Below are positions 9,451 through 18,027 of a DNA stretch of 64,000 nucleotides, piece after piece; position 1 is the first letter of the stretch, and every line of letters begins with the position of its first letter. The stretch spans positions 1,612,001 to 1,676,000 of the forward strand of contig NZ_NETK01000001.1 of the NCBI RefSeq assembly GCF_002343915.1. The letters are read 5' to 3'. The notes under the pieces are model-generated. The model was given only the letters and a program-made list of their open reading frames with translations, was not told where the DNA came from and made no database searches. This stretch comes from Nannocystis exedens. GTDB taxonomy: Bacteria; Myxococcota_A; Polyangia; Nannocystales; Nannocystaceae. The translations under genes were made by a program, and so were the position numbers.

Positions 9451-9644
9451 CGCGGGGCGCCGCGCGCCAGGTCCTCGGCCTCGATCTTCTGCAGCGCCGC
9501 CGCCACCGCGTCGCGCAGACCGGCGGCCGCGGCCGGGCGCATGCGAACCGTCACCGACCCGACGCTCACGTGCAGCATCCCACAGCTGCACTGCAGCACG
9601 GTGCATTGTTCGTTTTGCGCGACTGTTCGGGTCCGGTGCTCCAT
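9417..9644 (-). CDS. Small protein with CxC motif and GxVTVR core
   Basis: A 75-residue protein. The central segment (CSCGMLHVSVGSVTVRM) followed by an amphipathic helix resembles a family of very small cytoplasmic proteobacterial proteins with a Cys-rich beta hairpin reading roughly CxCGxLHLxxGxVTLRL; I know it only as uncharacterised. The start is placed at ATG 9644 because it precedes the conserved part closely; an upstream start at 9701 would add 19 less typical residues. The last codons and stop lie in the first unit of the 44-45 bp tandem repeat. Metal binding by the cysteines is a guess. Confidence 0.55.
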   Translation of the reverse strand: MEHRTRTVAQNEQCTVLQCSCGMLHVSVGSVTVRMRPAAAAGLRDAVAAALQKIEAEDLARGAPRTASRGDDLPS

Positions 9645-10098
9645 AGCTACGTATCCTGCCACAGGCGGCCGCTCCCTGCACGGACTTCCAGTTCGCTGCA
9701 CCGCGAAAACTCCGTCGTCGGGGGCCCGGTCTCACTTGACGTCGATGTTGACCGGTCCTTTGGGACCTGTCCTCGACGCCAGCTTGCCACCGACCGCCTT
9801 GCGACCATGAGACCTCGGCGCGCCACCCATCACCCGCGCACCCGCGTCCACGGCCCCTAGCCCCGTAGCCCTCGGCCTACGGACTTCCAGTCACCGCTCT
9901 CCGAGCCACGGCGCTGCGGGCCGTGAGCTCGTCACGCCTCGCCGGCCGCAACGGACCCTGCGACCGCGCGGCCCTCGTCCGTCCGCCCCTTCCGGGCCGT
10001 CCCATCCGGCCCGCTCCTTTCACCCCCGACTGCCCGATCGATCGCGCCGCGCGAACCTCCGCCGCCGGAGCCCGCGCGTCGTCACGGAGACCCGCGTC
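9645..10098. other. Intergenic stretch without a recognised gene
   Basis: I see no convincing coding frame here. One pair of 14-bp-spaced cores lies at 9752 (CCGG) and 9766 (CCTG). The rest is GC-rich sequence between the minus-strand small gene and the plus-strand lipoprotein gene, so it should hold promoters for both. Confidence 0.4.
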
Positions 10099-10377
10099 AT
10101 GTCCAAGATCTTCACAGCCCTCCTCCTCGCCCTCTCCCTCACCGCCGCCGTCGCCTGCGACGAGCCCGACGACAAGAACATCGAGCGCAGCGAGACCGGC
10201 GACGAGTCGACCGGCGGCGAGGACGACAGCACCACCACCGACAGCGACACCCCCGAGGTCCAGACCACCACCGCCACCACCGAGGACGACGACGAGAAGC
10301 CCGGCTGTTTCAACGGCAACATCCTCGAGCTCCCGCCCACCGGCGGCCCCAACGGCACCATCGGCGACGACTGCTGA
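10099..10377 (+). CDS. Small acidic secreted lipoprotein
   Basis: A 92-residue protein with a hydrophobic signal peptide ending in a lipobox-like AVAC (Cys20). The mature part is strongly acidic and Thr/Ser-rich (SETGDESTGGEDD, DSTTTDSDT), has low complexity, and ends in a short segment with two cysteines (residues about 70 and 92) that could form a disulfide. It is probably an envelope-anchored tether or small surface protein; no enzymatic motif is visible. It is the smallest of several lipoproteins in this window with the same Thr-rich style of linker. A convergent lipoprotein gene follows. Confidence 0.7.
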   Translation: MSKIFTALLLALSLTAAVACDEPDDKNIERSETGDESTGGEDDSTTTDSDTPEVQTTTATTEDDDEKPGCFNGNILELPPTGGPNGTIGDDC

Positions 10378-10396
10378 CCGCCAACGATCCAATAGA

Positions 10397-10414
10397 CATG
10401 TCGAAACAGACATG
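10397..10414. repeat. 14-bp-phased CATG element, one palindrome
   Basis: CATG cores at 10397 and 10411 form an imperfect 18-bp palindrome, 20 bases past the stop of the small lipoprotein gene and in the gap between convergent genes. Confidence 0.6.
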
Positions 10415-10570
10415 TCACTCCGTTCGCGGCCTGCGCCGCGAGCGGGCTCGCTCGCGAGACGAACTCCGGCGGCCCCGAGATGCCGTTCGTGCCGCGCCCC
10501 TCTCCGGGCCCCTGACGCCGGCGCCACGGGCCGCGCCGCCGCGGCAGCGTGACCCGTCGTCACCGGCCGT

Positions 10571-11389
10571 TCACGCTCCCATGCACGCCGGCACGGCCTC
10601 GCCGCACTCGCTGTAGCCCGCGGGGATGCAGCCCGACGGCGAGTCCCAGGCCTGCCCGGGGTTGCCGTCCTCGCAGATCACCGGGACTACAGGCCGGCAC
10701 TCGCCGCCGTTGGCGATGCAGCGGAGGAACTCCTGGTTCTGGTAATCGGCGCACGTCTCGCCGTCGCCGTCGATGTGCGGCGCGCCGTAGATCGGCTGGC
10801 ACTCGATCGGCTCGTCGAGGCACTCCGCCTCGCTGAGCGACTCGCACGAGTCGCAGAACGCGATCGTCGGCGGCTCGCACTGGGAGTAGCCCGCAGGGTG
10901 GCAGCCGCTCTCGAGCTTGTAGGCCTCGTCGGTGCCGTCCTTGCAGACGACCATCTCGTCGTCGGTGCAGTCCTGCGGGTCGGAGCAGCCGAGGTACACC
11001 AGGCCCGGCGAGCAGCCGGGGAACTCGAAGGCCACGCCGTGGTGGCTCATGCAGTTCCCCACGGCCTCGCAGGTGGCCTCGTCGAGCCCGTCGCAGGCCA
11101 CCGGCGTCTCGGTGTCGCTCGACTGCGTGGTCTCGACGCTGGTCGTCACGGCGTTGGTCGTCTCGACGAACGTCGTCTCCGACGGGTCGAACTTGGTGGT
11201 CGACGTCAGCTCCGGCTCGAGCGTCGTGTCCGTGCTCGCGGCGCTGTCGGTCGCCGTCGCGTCGGTCGTCGCCGCGGTCGTCCCGTCGGTGGCGGAGTCG
11301 GACAGGTTGCCGAGCTTGGTCGACAGCTCACAGGCGGTCAGGGTGACCAGGGCGAAGAGAATGCGGGGAAAGCGCGAGAAGAAATCCAT
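10571..11389 (-). CDS. Secreted Cys-rich lipoprotein with Thr-rich linker
   Basis: The signal peptide ends in a lipobox (TLTAC, Cys20). A Thr/Ala/Ser-rich linker of about 75 residues follows, then about 170 residues with some 20 cysteines. The Cys-rich part contains two related halves: one starting CDGLDEATCEAVGNC with a later SGCHPAGYSQC, and one starting CDSCESLSEAEC with a later SGCIPAGYSEC. An internal duplication is therefore likely. The architecture (lipid anchor, flexible linker, disulfide-rich domain) is typical of myxobacterial surface lipoproteins. No enzymatic motif is recognised. Confidence 0.75.
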   Translation of the reverse strand: MDFFSRFPRILFALVTLTACELSTKLGNLSDSATDGTTAATTDATATDSAASTDTTLEPELTSTTKFDPSETTFVETTNAVTTSVETTQSSDTETPVACDGLDEATCEAVGNCMSHHGVAFEFPGCSPGLVYLGCSDPQDCTDDEMVVCKDGTDEAYKLESGCHPAGYSQCEPPTIAFCDSCESLSEAECLDEPIECQPIYGAPHIDGDGETCADYQNQEFLRCIANGGECRPVVPVICEDGNPGQAWDSPSGCIPAGYSECGEAVPACMGA

Positions 11390-11643
11390 GGTAAGTCCTC
11401 GCCCCCTCGTCTCCGACCGCCCGTCGTTCCGTCACCGCGGCCGGCAAAAATTTTCGGACCGCGACGCGCGCAACGCTCGCCAGCCCCCCGAGACGACGCG
11501 CGCCGGCGCTCGTCCCGTTCGCCACCCGCGCGGCCGACTCCGCGGCGCCGCTCGCTCATGTCGGTCTCTTGCGGAGGCTTCGGCCTTGTGACCCGGAGCC
11601 TCCTCGTGTCGCCCGTACGAGCGGAGCAGGCCAGGCGCCGCGG

Positions 11644-11716
11644 CATGTCTGACAAGACATACCTTTACGACATGCTCGATCGGACATGGTCCCATCGACA
11701 TGTCTACCCGGCCATG
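11644..11716. repeat. 14-bp-phased CATG array, 6 cores
   Basis: Cores CATG 11644, CATA 11658, CATG 11671, 11685, 11699 and 11713 are spaced 14, 13, 14, 14 and 14 bp. The array fills the gap after the efflux adaptor gene (stop at 11727) and before the next minus-strand gene. It is one of the longest and clearest copies. Confidence 0.85.
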
Positions 11717-11726
11717 GTCCTCGACC

Positions 11727-12866
11727 TCACCCGACCGTCGGCACCACCTCGACCGCCTGCCCCGACTCGAGCGTGTCGGGCGGCTGCAGCACCACCTCGT
11801 CGCCCGCGGCCACCCCTTCGAGCACCTCGATCTCCTTGCCGAGGTCGCGGCCGAGCTTCACCGGCACCAGCGTCACCGTACCCTCGCGCACCTTCGCCAC
11901 CAGCGTGCCCTCCTTGCGCACGACCAGCGCGCTCGCCGGGATCGTGGGCACCGGCCGGGCGCGGGGCACCTGCAGGCGCGCGTACACGAACGAGCCCGGC
12001 AGCACCCCCTCGTCGCCGGGCACCTCGATCTCGACGCGGAGCGTGCGGGTCCGCGTCTCGAGCACCCCGCTCGTGCGCGTCACCACCCCCTTCACCGTGC
12101 GCGTCGGGTCGCGCGGCGAGTACAGCTCGGCCGCGTTGCCGACCTTCACGTCGGCCGCGTGGCTGTCGGGCACGTCGACCAGCACCCGCAGCTTCGACAC
12201 GTCGGCGATCTCGAACATCCCCACTCCGCCCGCCGCGGCCGGGCCGACCAGCGCGCCGGCGTCGACCAGGCGGCGCGTCACCACCCCGTCGAACGGCGCC
12301 ACGATCTGCTGGTACCCGCGCAGCGCCTGCAGCCGCTTGAGGTCCGCCTTGCGCGTCGCCACCAGCGCATCGGCCGAGTTGGCCAGCGCCAGCGCGTCGT
12401 CGGCCTCTTGCCGCGACACCGCCCCGTCGCCGGCCAGCGTGCGCGTGCGGTCCGACGTCAGCTGGTGGATCCCCACGTTCGCGCGCGCCTCGGCCAGCCG
12501 CGCCCGCGCCAGCCGGATCTCCTCGTCCGTCTCCGGCGCCTCGATCTCCGCCAGCACCTGGCCTGCCTTCACCGCGTCGCCGAGCTCCACCAGGTAGCGG
12601 CGCACGAACCCGGTCGACTTGCTGTAGAGCGTCGACTGCCGGATCGGCGTCGAGCTGGCCGGCAGCGTCAGCTCGTGGGCCTCGTCGCCGGCGCGGACCG
12701 CCGCCACCCGCACGCGCGTCGGCCCGGTCGCCTGCGCCAGCGTCCGCGCCCGCGCGTCGCGCTGCTCGAGCCGCGGACCGACGCCGATCACCACCGCGCC
12801 GGCCAGCACCGCCGCGATCATCGCCACCATCGGCCACCCTGACCTGCCTGATTGCATCGTCGTCAT
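11727..12866 (-). CDS. RND efflux periplasmic adaptor (HlyD/AcrA family)
   Basis: A membrane fusion protein that links an inner-membrane RND pump to an outer-membrane channel. There is an N-terminal hydrophobic anchor at about residues 12-30. A biotinyl-lipoyl-like half follows (GFVRRYLVELGDAVKAGQVLAEIEAP), then a helical hairpin of about 70 residues, the second lipoyl half (IVAPFDGVVTRRLVDAGALV) and beta-barrel domains. Length (379) is usual for the family. Its start codon overlaps the stop of the pump gene as ATGA (12863-12866), so the two are translationally coupled. No outer-membrane channel gene lies next to it; the pump must use one encoded elsewhere. Confidence 0.92.
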   Translation of the reverse strand: MTTMQSGRSGWPMVAMIAAVLAGAVVIGVGPRLEQRDARARTLAQATGPTRVRVAAVRAGDEAHELTLPASSTPIRQSTLYSKSTGFVRRYLVELGDAVKAGQVLAEIEAPETDEEIRLARARLAEARANVGIHQLTSDRTRTLAGDGAVSRQEADDALALANSADALVATRKADLKRLQALRGYQQIVAPFDGVVTRRLVDAGALVGPAAAGGVGMFEIADVSKLRVLVDVPDSHAADVKVGNAAELYSPRDPTRTVKGVVTRTSGVLETRTRTLRVEIEVPGDEGVLPGSFVYARLQVPRARPVPTIPASALVVRKEGTLVAKVREGTVTLVPVKLGRDLGKEIEVLEGVAAGDEVVLQPPDTLESGQAVEVVPTVG

Positions 12867-15800
12867 GCGCTCTCCTTCGCGTCAAAGTCACCCGGCTCGG
12901 CGAGATCGGGGTCGATCGTCGGCGCGCGCCAGCGCTTCGCCAGCACGCTGTAGACCACCGGCACGAAGCCCAGCGTCGCCAGCGTCGCCCCGGCCAGGCC
13001 GCCCATCACTGCGCGGCCGAGGGCCGCGTTCTGTTCGCCGCCTTCGCCGAGCCCGAGCGACATCGGCAGCATGCCGATGAACATCGCCGTCGCCGTCATC
13101 AACACCGGCCGGAGGCGCACGCTGCCGGCCGTCAGCGCCGCCTCGGCGGCGGACAGCCCCTGCGGGCGCAGCTCGTTGGCGAACGACACCACCAGGATCG
13201 AGTTGGCCGTGGCCACGCCGATGCTCATCACCGCGCCCATCAGCGACGGGATGCTGAAGGTCGTGCCGGTCGCGAACAGCGTGAACACGATGCCGACGGC
13301 CGCGCCGGGCAGCGCCATCAGGATGATGAACGGCAGCTTCCACGACTGGAAGTTGATCACCATCAACGCGTAGACCAAGAGCGCCGCGAACCCGAGGCCG
13401 ACCCCGAGCCTGGCGAAGCCGACCTGCATGCTCTCCGCCTGGCCGCGGACCGCGATCGTCGCCCCCGGGGGCAGCGACTCGCGGTGCTTCTGCACGATCG
13501 CCTCGATCTGCGCCACCGCCGACCCGAGGTCCGAGTCCTGCACGTCGGCGCGCACGTTGTAGGTCGGCTGCACGTTCATGTGGCTGACGAACACCGGCGT
13601 GGTCGCCCGACGGAAGTCGGCCACGTCGACCAGCAGCTTCTGCTCGCCCGCCGCCGTCGGCAGCGACAGCCCCTGCAGCGCCGCCAGCGAGTCGACGCGG
13701 TGCTCGGGCACCTGGATCGCCACCGGGTAGGCGAAGTTCGACTTCGGGTCGGTCCAGAACGTCGGGCTCACCTGCGTCGACGACGACACCATCAGCAGCA
13801 AGTTCGCCGCCACGTCGCGCTCGCTGAGCCCGGCCTCGTGCGCGCGCTGGCGGTCGACCTCGACGTGCAGCCGCGGCGCCGCCACGATCTGGTGCAGGTG
13901 CACGTCGACCACCCCCGGCACCGCGCGCAGCTCCGCCTCGAGCGAGCGGGCGGCCGCCAGGGTCGCGTCGCGCTGGGCCCCCGACACCTGCACGTCGATC
14001 GGCGACGGCAGGCCGAAGTTGAGGATCTGCGTGACGATGTCGGCCGGCTGGAAGTAAAACGACAGCTCGGGGAACTCGCGCGGCAGCACCTCGCGCAGCT
14101 CGCGGACGATGTCGGCGGTGGCGAGCGTGCGCTCGTGGGCCAGCGTCAGCAGGATCTCGCCGTCGGACGAGCCGACGTTGCTGCTGTCGGTGATCGCCAG
14201 CGTGTAGCCGCTGGGCATGCCGATGAAGTCGAGGATGCTCTCGCGCTGGTCGGCCGGCACGAGCTCGCGGATCCGGTCCTCCACCCGCGAGAACCACCGC
14301 TCGGTCTCCTCGATCCGCGTGCCCGGCGGCGCCGTCACGTGCAGGCGCACCTGGCCGGCGTCGACCTGCGGGAAGAAGTCGCGGCCGACGAACGGGGTCA
14401 GCGCCGCCGTCGCCGCGACCACCAGCGCGAACAGCGTCGCCACCGTGCGCGGGCGGCCGAGCGCCCACGCCAGCAGGCCCACGTAGCGCGCGCGCAGGCG
14501 CTCGAAGCTCGCCTCGAAGCCGCAATGGAGCCGCGCGAACAGCCCGCGCCTCGGCGCGTGGTGCTCGTGCTCCGCGAGCAGGTACTGCGCCAGCGTCGGC
14601 ACCAGCGTGCGCGACAGCAGGTACGACGCCATCACCGCGAACGCCACCGCCATGCCCATCGGCAGGAAGATGAAGCGGGCCGGGCCCTCGAGGAACACCA
14701 CCGACACGAACACGATGCTGATGCACAGCGACGCCACGAACGCCGGCACCGCGATCTGCTGCGCCCCGTCGAGGATCGCCCGCGTCAATCGCTTGCCCAT
14801 CGCCAGGTTGCGGTGGATGTTCTCGATCTCCACCGTCGCGTCGTCGACCAGGATGCCGACCGCCAGCGCCAGGCCGCCGAGCGTCATCACGTTGATCGTC
14901 GCCCCCAGGGCGCGCAGGCACAAGAGCGCGATGATCACCGCCAGCGGGATGTTGATCGCCACCAGCACCGTCGCGCGCACGCTGCCGAGGAACAGCAGGA
15001 TCATCGCCGCCGTCAGCCCCATCGCGATCACGCCCTCGACCAGAAGGCCGTCGATCGCCCGCGTCACGAACGTCGACTGGTCGGACAGCAGCTCGACCTC
15101 GAGGCCCTCGGGGGCGGCCGCGCGGATCACCGGCACCAGCGCCTTGACCCGCTCGGCGACCTCGGTGGTCGACGCGTCGCCGGTCTTCATCACGCTGAGG
15201 ACCACCGAGCGGCGGCCGTCGCGGCGGGCGATGTTGGTCTGGATCGCGTAGCCGTCGTGGACGTGGGCGACGTCGCGGACGAACAGCTGCCGCCCGGCCG
15301 CGCCGGTCAGCGGGATGTCGTTGAGCGCCGCGATCGCCTCCGGGCTGCTGTTGAGGCTGATGCGGTACTCGCGTTCGGCGATCTTGGCCGCACCTGTCGG
15401 CAGGGTCAGGTTCTGCGCCGCGATCGTCTGGCTGACCTCCGCCGGCGAGACCCCGTGCGCGCGCAGGGCCGCCGGGTCGAGGTCGACGGTGATCTGGCGC
15501 TGCTTGCCGCCCGCGGGCAGCGGGAAGCGGGTGCCGCGGACCACGCTGAGCATCGTCCGCACGCGCTGGTTGACGTGGTCGTAGATCTCCGCCTCCGACA
15601 GCGTGTCGCTCGAGAACGCGAGCTGCAGGATCGGCACGCTCGACGCCGTGTAGCGGAGGATGATCGGCGGCACGATGCCGGGCGGCATGCGGCGCACGAT
15701 CGTCTGCGAAACGGCGGTGGCCTGCGCCATCGCGACCGCCACGTCGGCGTCGGGCTGAAGGAACAGCCGGATCACCGACACCCCGTCGAAGCTGTCGCTC

Positions 15801-16045
15801 TGGATGCTCTGGATGTCGGCGACGTTGCCCGCCAGCGACTGCTCGCTGAACAGCGTGACCTGCTGCTCGATCTGCTGCGCCGGCAGACCGGTGTACGTCC
15901 ACACCACGCTGATCACCGGGATGTCGACGTCCGGCAGCACGTCGGTCGGCGTCTGCCGGACCACCCAGAGGCCCGACAGCAGCAGCATCAAGGCCATCAC
16001 CACGAACGTGTACGGGCGGCGCAGCGCGAGTCGGACGATCCACAT
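12863..16045 (-). CDS. RND family efflux pump, inner-membrane subunit
   Basis: A proton-driven tripartite pump subunit of the AcrB/HAE1 type, 1060 residues. It opens with the usual amphipathic start and TM1, followed by TPTDVLPDVDIPVISV and large periplasmic loops. The TM4 segment carries the paired proton-relay aspartates (GILVDDATVEIENIHR, about residue 400), and TM clusters recur in the second half. Export substrates (drugs, lipids or metals) cannot be told; I see no Met-rich metal relay, which argues mildly against a CusA-type metal pump. It heads a two-gene operon with the adaptor and is preceded by a TetR-type operator at 16091-16104. Confidence 0.93.
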   Translation of the reverse strand: MWIVRLALRRPYTFVVMALMLLLSGLWVVRQTPTDVLPDVDIPVISVVWTYTGLPAQQIEQQVTLFSEQSLAGNVADIQSIQSDSFDGVSVIRLFLQPDADVAVAMAQATAVSQTIVRRMPPGIVPPIILRYTASSVPILQLAFSSDTLSEAEIYDHVNQRVRTMLSVVRGTRFPLPAGGKQRQITVDLDPAALRAHGVSPAEVSQTIAAQNLTLPTGAAKIAEREYRISLNSSPEAIAALNDIPLTGAAGRQLFVRDVAHVHDGYAIQTNIARRDGRRSVVLSVMKTGDASTTEVAERVKALVPVIRAAAPEGLEVELLSDQSTFVTRAIDGLLVEGVIAMGLTAAMILLFLGSVRATVLVAINIPLAVIIALLCLRALGATINVMTLGGLALAVGILVDDATVEIENIHRNLAMGKRLTRAILDGAQQIAVPAFVASLCISIVFVSVVFLEGPARFIFLPMGMAVAFAVMASYLLSRTLVPTLAQYLLAEHEHHAPRRGLFARLHCGFEASFERLRARYVGLLAWALGRPRTVATLFALVVAATAALTPFVGRDFFPQVDAGQVRLHVTAPPGTRIEETERWFSRVEDRIRELVPADQRESILDFIGMPSGYTLAITDSSNVGSSDGEILLTLAHERTLATADIVRELREVLPREFPELSFYFQPADIVTQILNFGLPSPIDVQVSGAQRDATLAAARSLEAELRAVPGVVDVHLHQIVAAPRLHVEVDRQRAHEAGLSERDVAANLLLMVSSSTQVSPTFWTDPKSNFAYPVAIQVPEHRVDSLAALQGLSLPTAAGEQKLLVDVADFRRATTPVFVSHMNVQPTYNVRADVQDSDLGSAVAQIEAIVQKHRESLPPGATIAVRGQAESMQVGFARLGVGLGFAALLVYALMVINFQSWKLPFIILMALPGAAVGIVFTLFATGTTFSIPSLMGAVMSIGVATANSILVVSFANELRPQGLSAAEAALTAGSVRLRPVLMTATAMFIGMLPMSLGLGEGGEQNAALGRAVMGGLAGATLATLGFVPVVYSVLAKRWRAPTIDPDLAEPGDFDAKESA

Positions 16046-16090
16046 GGGCGGTTACCGGGCGGAGCGGGGTCGAGAGGGAGGCTCGGTAGA

Positions 16091-16104
16091 TGACTGTTTA
16101 GTCA
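16091..16104 (-). promoter_or_regulatory. Probable TetR-family operator of the efflux operon
   Basis: The dyad TGACTGTTTAGTCA has perfect 5-base arms (TGACT/AGTCA) around GTTT. It lies 46 bases upstream of the pump start and 60 bases downstream of the tetR-like gene. TGACT-type dyads are common AcrR/TetR-class operators. On the minus strand it also contains TTGACT, a possible -35 box, so repressor binding would block transcription of the pump operon. Confidence 0.65.
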
Positions 16105-16163
16105 AGTTCGAGGGCGCGAAAACGCGCAGCAGAATCGGCAGCAGGACCGGCCCCGAGCGAGCC

Positions 16164-16775
16164 CTAGGTGCTGCGCTGCGGCGGCCCGGCCATGCCGAGC
16201 GCCAGCCAGCCGGTCCGGGGGATCTGGCGCAACAATTCGAGGTCGTCGTGGACGCGGGCCTGGGTCAGCGCGCCGGTCACGAACGCGAACAGGCTCTTGG
16301 CGGCCGCCACCGGGTCGCCCGGGGGCAGCGCGCCCTCGGCCTGGGCGTCGCGCAGCGCCGTCTCGAGGTAGCGGCGCAGCGCCAGGCTCAGCTCCTGCGC
16401 CTTGGCGGCCACGGCGGTGGGCTTCTGCACGCACTCGCTGCCGACCGCGTGGTGGAAGCAGCCGAGGACCCGCCCGTACTGCGCGCGAACCTCGGCCTGG
16501 CGCTCGCTGATGTGGGCGAAGTAGCGCTGCAGCCGCTCCAGCGGCGGCCGCGAGGCCGAGAAAATCTCGTCGAGGACCGGCCGGCGGGTGCCCCAGTGGG
16601 TGTCGAGGGCCGTCACCACCAGGTCGTCCTTGCTGGCGAAGAAGTGATAAAAGCTGCCCTTGCGCACCTGGGCGCGCTCGCAGATGGCGTCGACGCTGAC
16701 CGCCCCGTAGCTGGACGTCCAGATCAAGTCGATGGCCGCCTGGATCAGACGGTCGCGCGCGTCGCCTCGGCTCAC
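16164..16775 (-). CDS. TetR/AcrR family transcriptional regulator
   Basis: The N-terminal helix-turn-helix is clear: DRLIQAAIDLIW, then VSVDAICERAQVRKGSFYHFFASKDDL, the standard TetR motif with the YHFF recognition end. The C-terminal 140 residues form the helical ligand-binding and dimer domain (two Cys, a GCFHHAVG segment). I start at GTG 16775 so that the HTH begins near residue 8; the longer frame to TTG 16811 runs through a TTGCGC-N17-TAGAAC promoter-like stretch. It lies just upstream of and codirectional with the efflux genes and probably represses them through the dyad at 16091-16104. Confidence 0.85.
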   Translation of the reverse strand: MSRGDARDRLIQAAIDLIWTSSYGAVSVDAICERAQVRKGSFYHFFASKDDLVVTALDTHWGTRRPVLDEIFSASRPPLERLQRYFAHISERQAEVRAQYGRVLGCFHHAVGSECVQKPTAVAAKAQELSLALRRYLETALRDAQAEGALPPGDPVAAAKSLFAFVTGALTQARVHDDLELLRQIPRTGWLALGMAGPPQRST

Positions 16776-16841
16776 GGGCTCGGTTCTACTTGACCGATCG
16801 TCTCGGCGCAACCCCGCCCGGTATCGCTCGCTGTGAGGCCC

Positions 16842-17615
16842 TCAACCGCGCCGCGGCTTGCGGGCGCGCCGTGGCGGCAGGGACTCGACGCCGTCCTTGT
16901 CGACTCGCACGAGCATTGACGCGGGGATCTCCCACCGCCGCGGCTCGTCGGAGTACCTGTCGATGGTGAGGTCGTCCCGCGTCGGCCCGAACGCGGTCGG
17001 ATCGAAGGTGATTCCGGCGTGGGGGAACTCTGAGCGCTCGACCCGGCGCTCGATGTCTTTCAAGACCGCGAAGAACTTGCGCTGCCAAGGCGACTCCTTC
17101 GGGACGTCGGAGCGTTTCGCCCACTGGCGGTACCAGTGCGGTGACGTGCGCCAGTAGATCGCCAGCGCCGTGCCGAGCGCGCACGCCTCGTGGTTGAGCC
17201 ACTCACGAACACCGTCGGGGCCGTCGGTCGGCGTCCATCGCTGCACCGCGCGGTGGATTTGCCTCGCCTCGTCGTGCAGAGCGAGCTCGACGGCGAGGCG
17301 CTCGACGTGAGCCGGCACAATCGTGCGGGTGATGCGAGCCGTCAGCTTCTCGAGCTCGCGCGCGACGAACGCGTCCGCTGCGGCCCTCGCCTCCGCGTCC
17401 GAGCGCGCGCGCGCGATCTTGCCCGCCACGCGCTCACGCAGGACCTCGGGGTCGCCGAGCGCCTCGCGGGCGTCGGCCTCGAACGCGCGACGGATGAATG
17501 CCGGCACTCGCGCGCCCGTACTCCGTTTGGCCTGCGCCACGAGCACCTTGCCGAGGCTCGCGGTCAGGTCGTCGACCCATGTCGGCGGCAGCGCGCGGTC
17601 GAGTAACTTCACCAT
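16842..17615 (-). CDS. DUF4274-like domain protein
   Basis: A 257-residue soluble protein. The first 130 residues are helical and charged (AGKIARARSDAEARAAADAF). A segment around residues 140-170 (LNHEACALGTALAIYWRTSPHWY) matches the core of DUF4274, a small domain of unknown role often found near polymorphic toxin and immunity genes, where a nearby HP or HE is followed by C-x-LGTAL. A basic tail (PPRRARKPRRG) closes the protein. There is no signal peptide. It could be a stand-alone immunity-like protein, but no toxin gene is adjacent. Confidence 0.6.
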   Translation of the reverse strand: MVKLLDRALPPTWVDDLTASLGKVLVAQAKRSTGARVPAFIRRAFEADAREALGDPEVLRERVAGKIARARSDAEARAAADAFVARELEKLTARITRTIVPAHVERLAVELALHDEARQIHRAVQRWTPTDGPDGVREWLNHEACALGTALAIYWRTSPHWYRQWAKRSDVPKESPWQRKFFAVLKDIERRVERSEFPHAGITFDPTAFGPTRDDLTIDRYSDEPRRWEIPASMLVRVDKDGVESLPPRRARKPRRG

Positions 17616-18027
17616 GCGCCTGGCAGACTATCCTGATCGCCCGGGCCAGTCCAAGCGCCCGCCCGGACGCGTGCGCTGCCGGGCGAGCATGGCAGTCCGC
17701 AGCCGCCTCGAAGGTGCGGCCGCCGCTCAGGCGCGCCGTTCAAGCGCGCCGAGGGCACGAGGGCATGCTCACCATCCCCATTGCGGCTTCGGGTGGTGGG
17801 TACGTCGTGACTCGCCTCGACGCAGTCGGTCGGCTTGTGGGAGGTTGAGGCACGTCGAGCGCGGCTCTGGATCCCGCGAGGAGTCTCGTGTTGCGGGCGC
17901 ACGAAGGAATACGCGCGTCAGCGATCGTCGGAGGGCAGCTCCGGCTGCGCGGGCTCGTCACGACAAGGGCGGAGCGCGTGCGTGAGCCGCACGAACAGCT
18001 CGCCGCGCCTGTTACAGTGGGGTCGGT
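17616..18027. other. Intergenic stretch without a recognised gene
   Basis: No supported gene. The only site I see is TACAGT at 18013-18018, 9 bases before the ATG of the RCC1-like gene, a likely -10 box of a leaderless-type promoter. Confidence 0.4.

Noticed and set aside
12888-16043. Long alternative frames over the RND pump, on both strands
   Set aside because: Composition is Arg/Ala/Gly/His only with no motif; the pump frame has all family motifs. These are GC-skew shadows.
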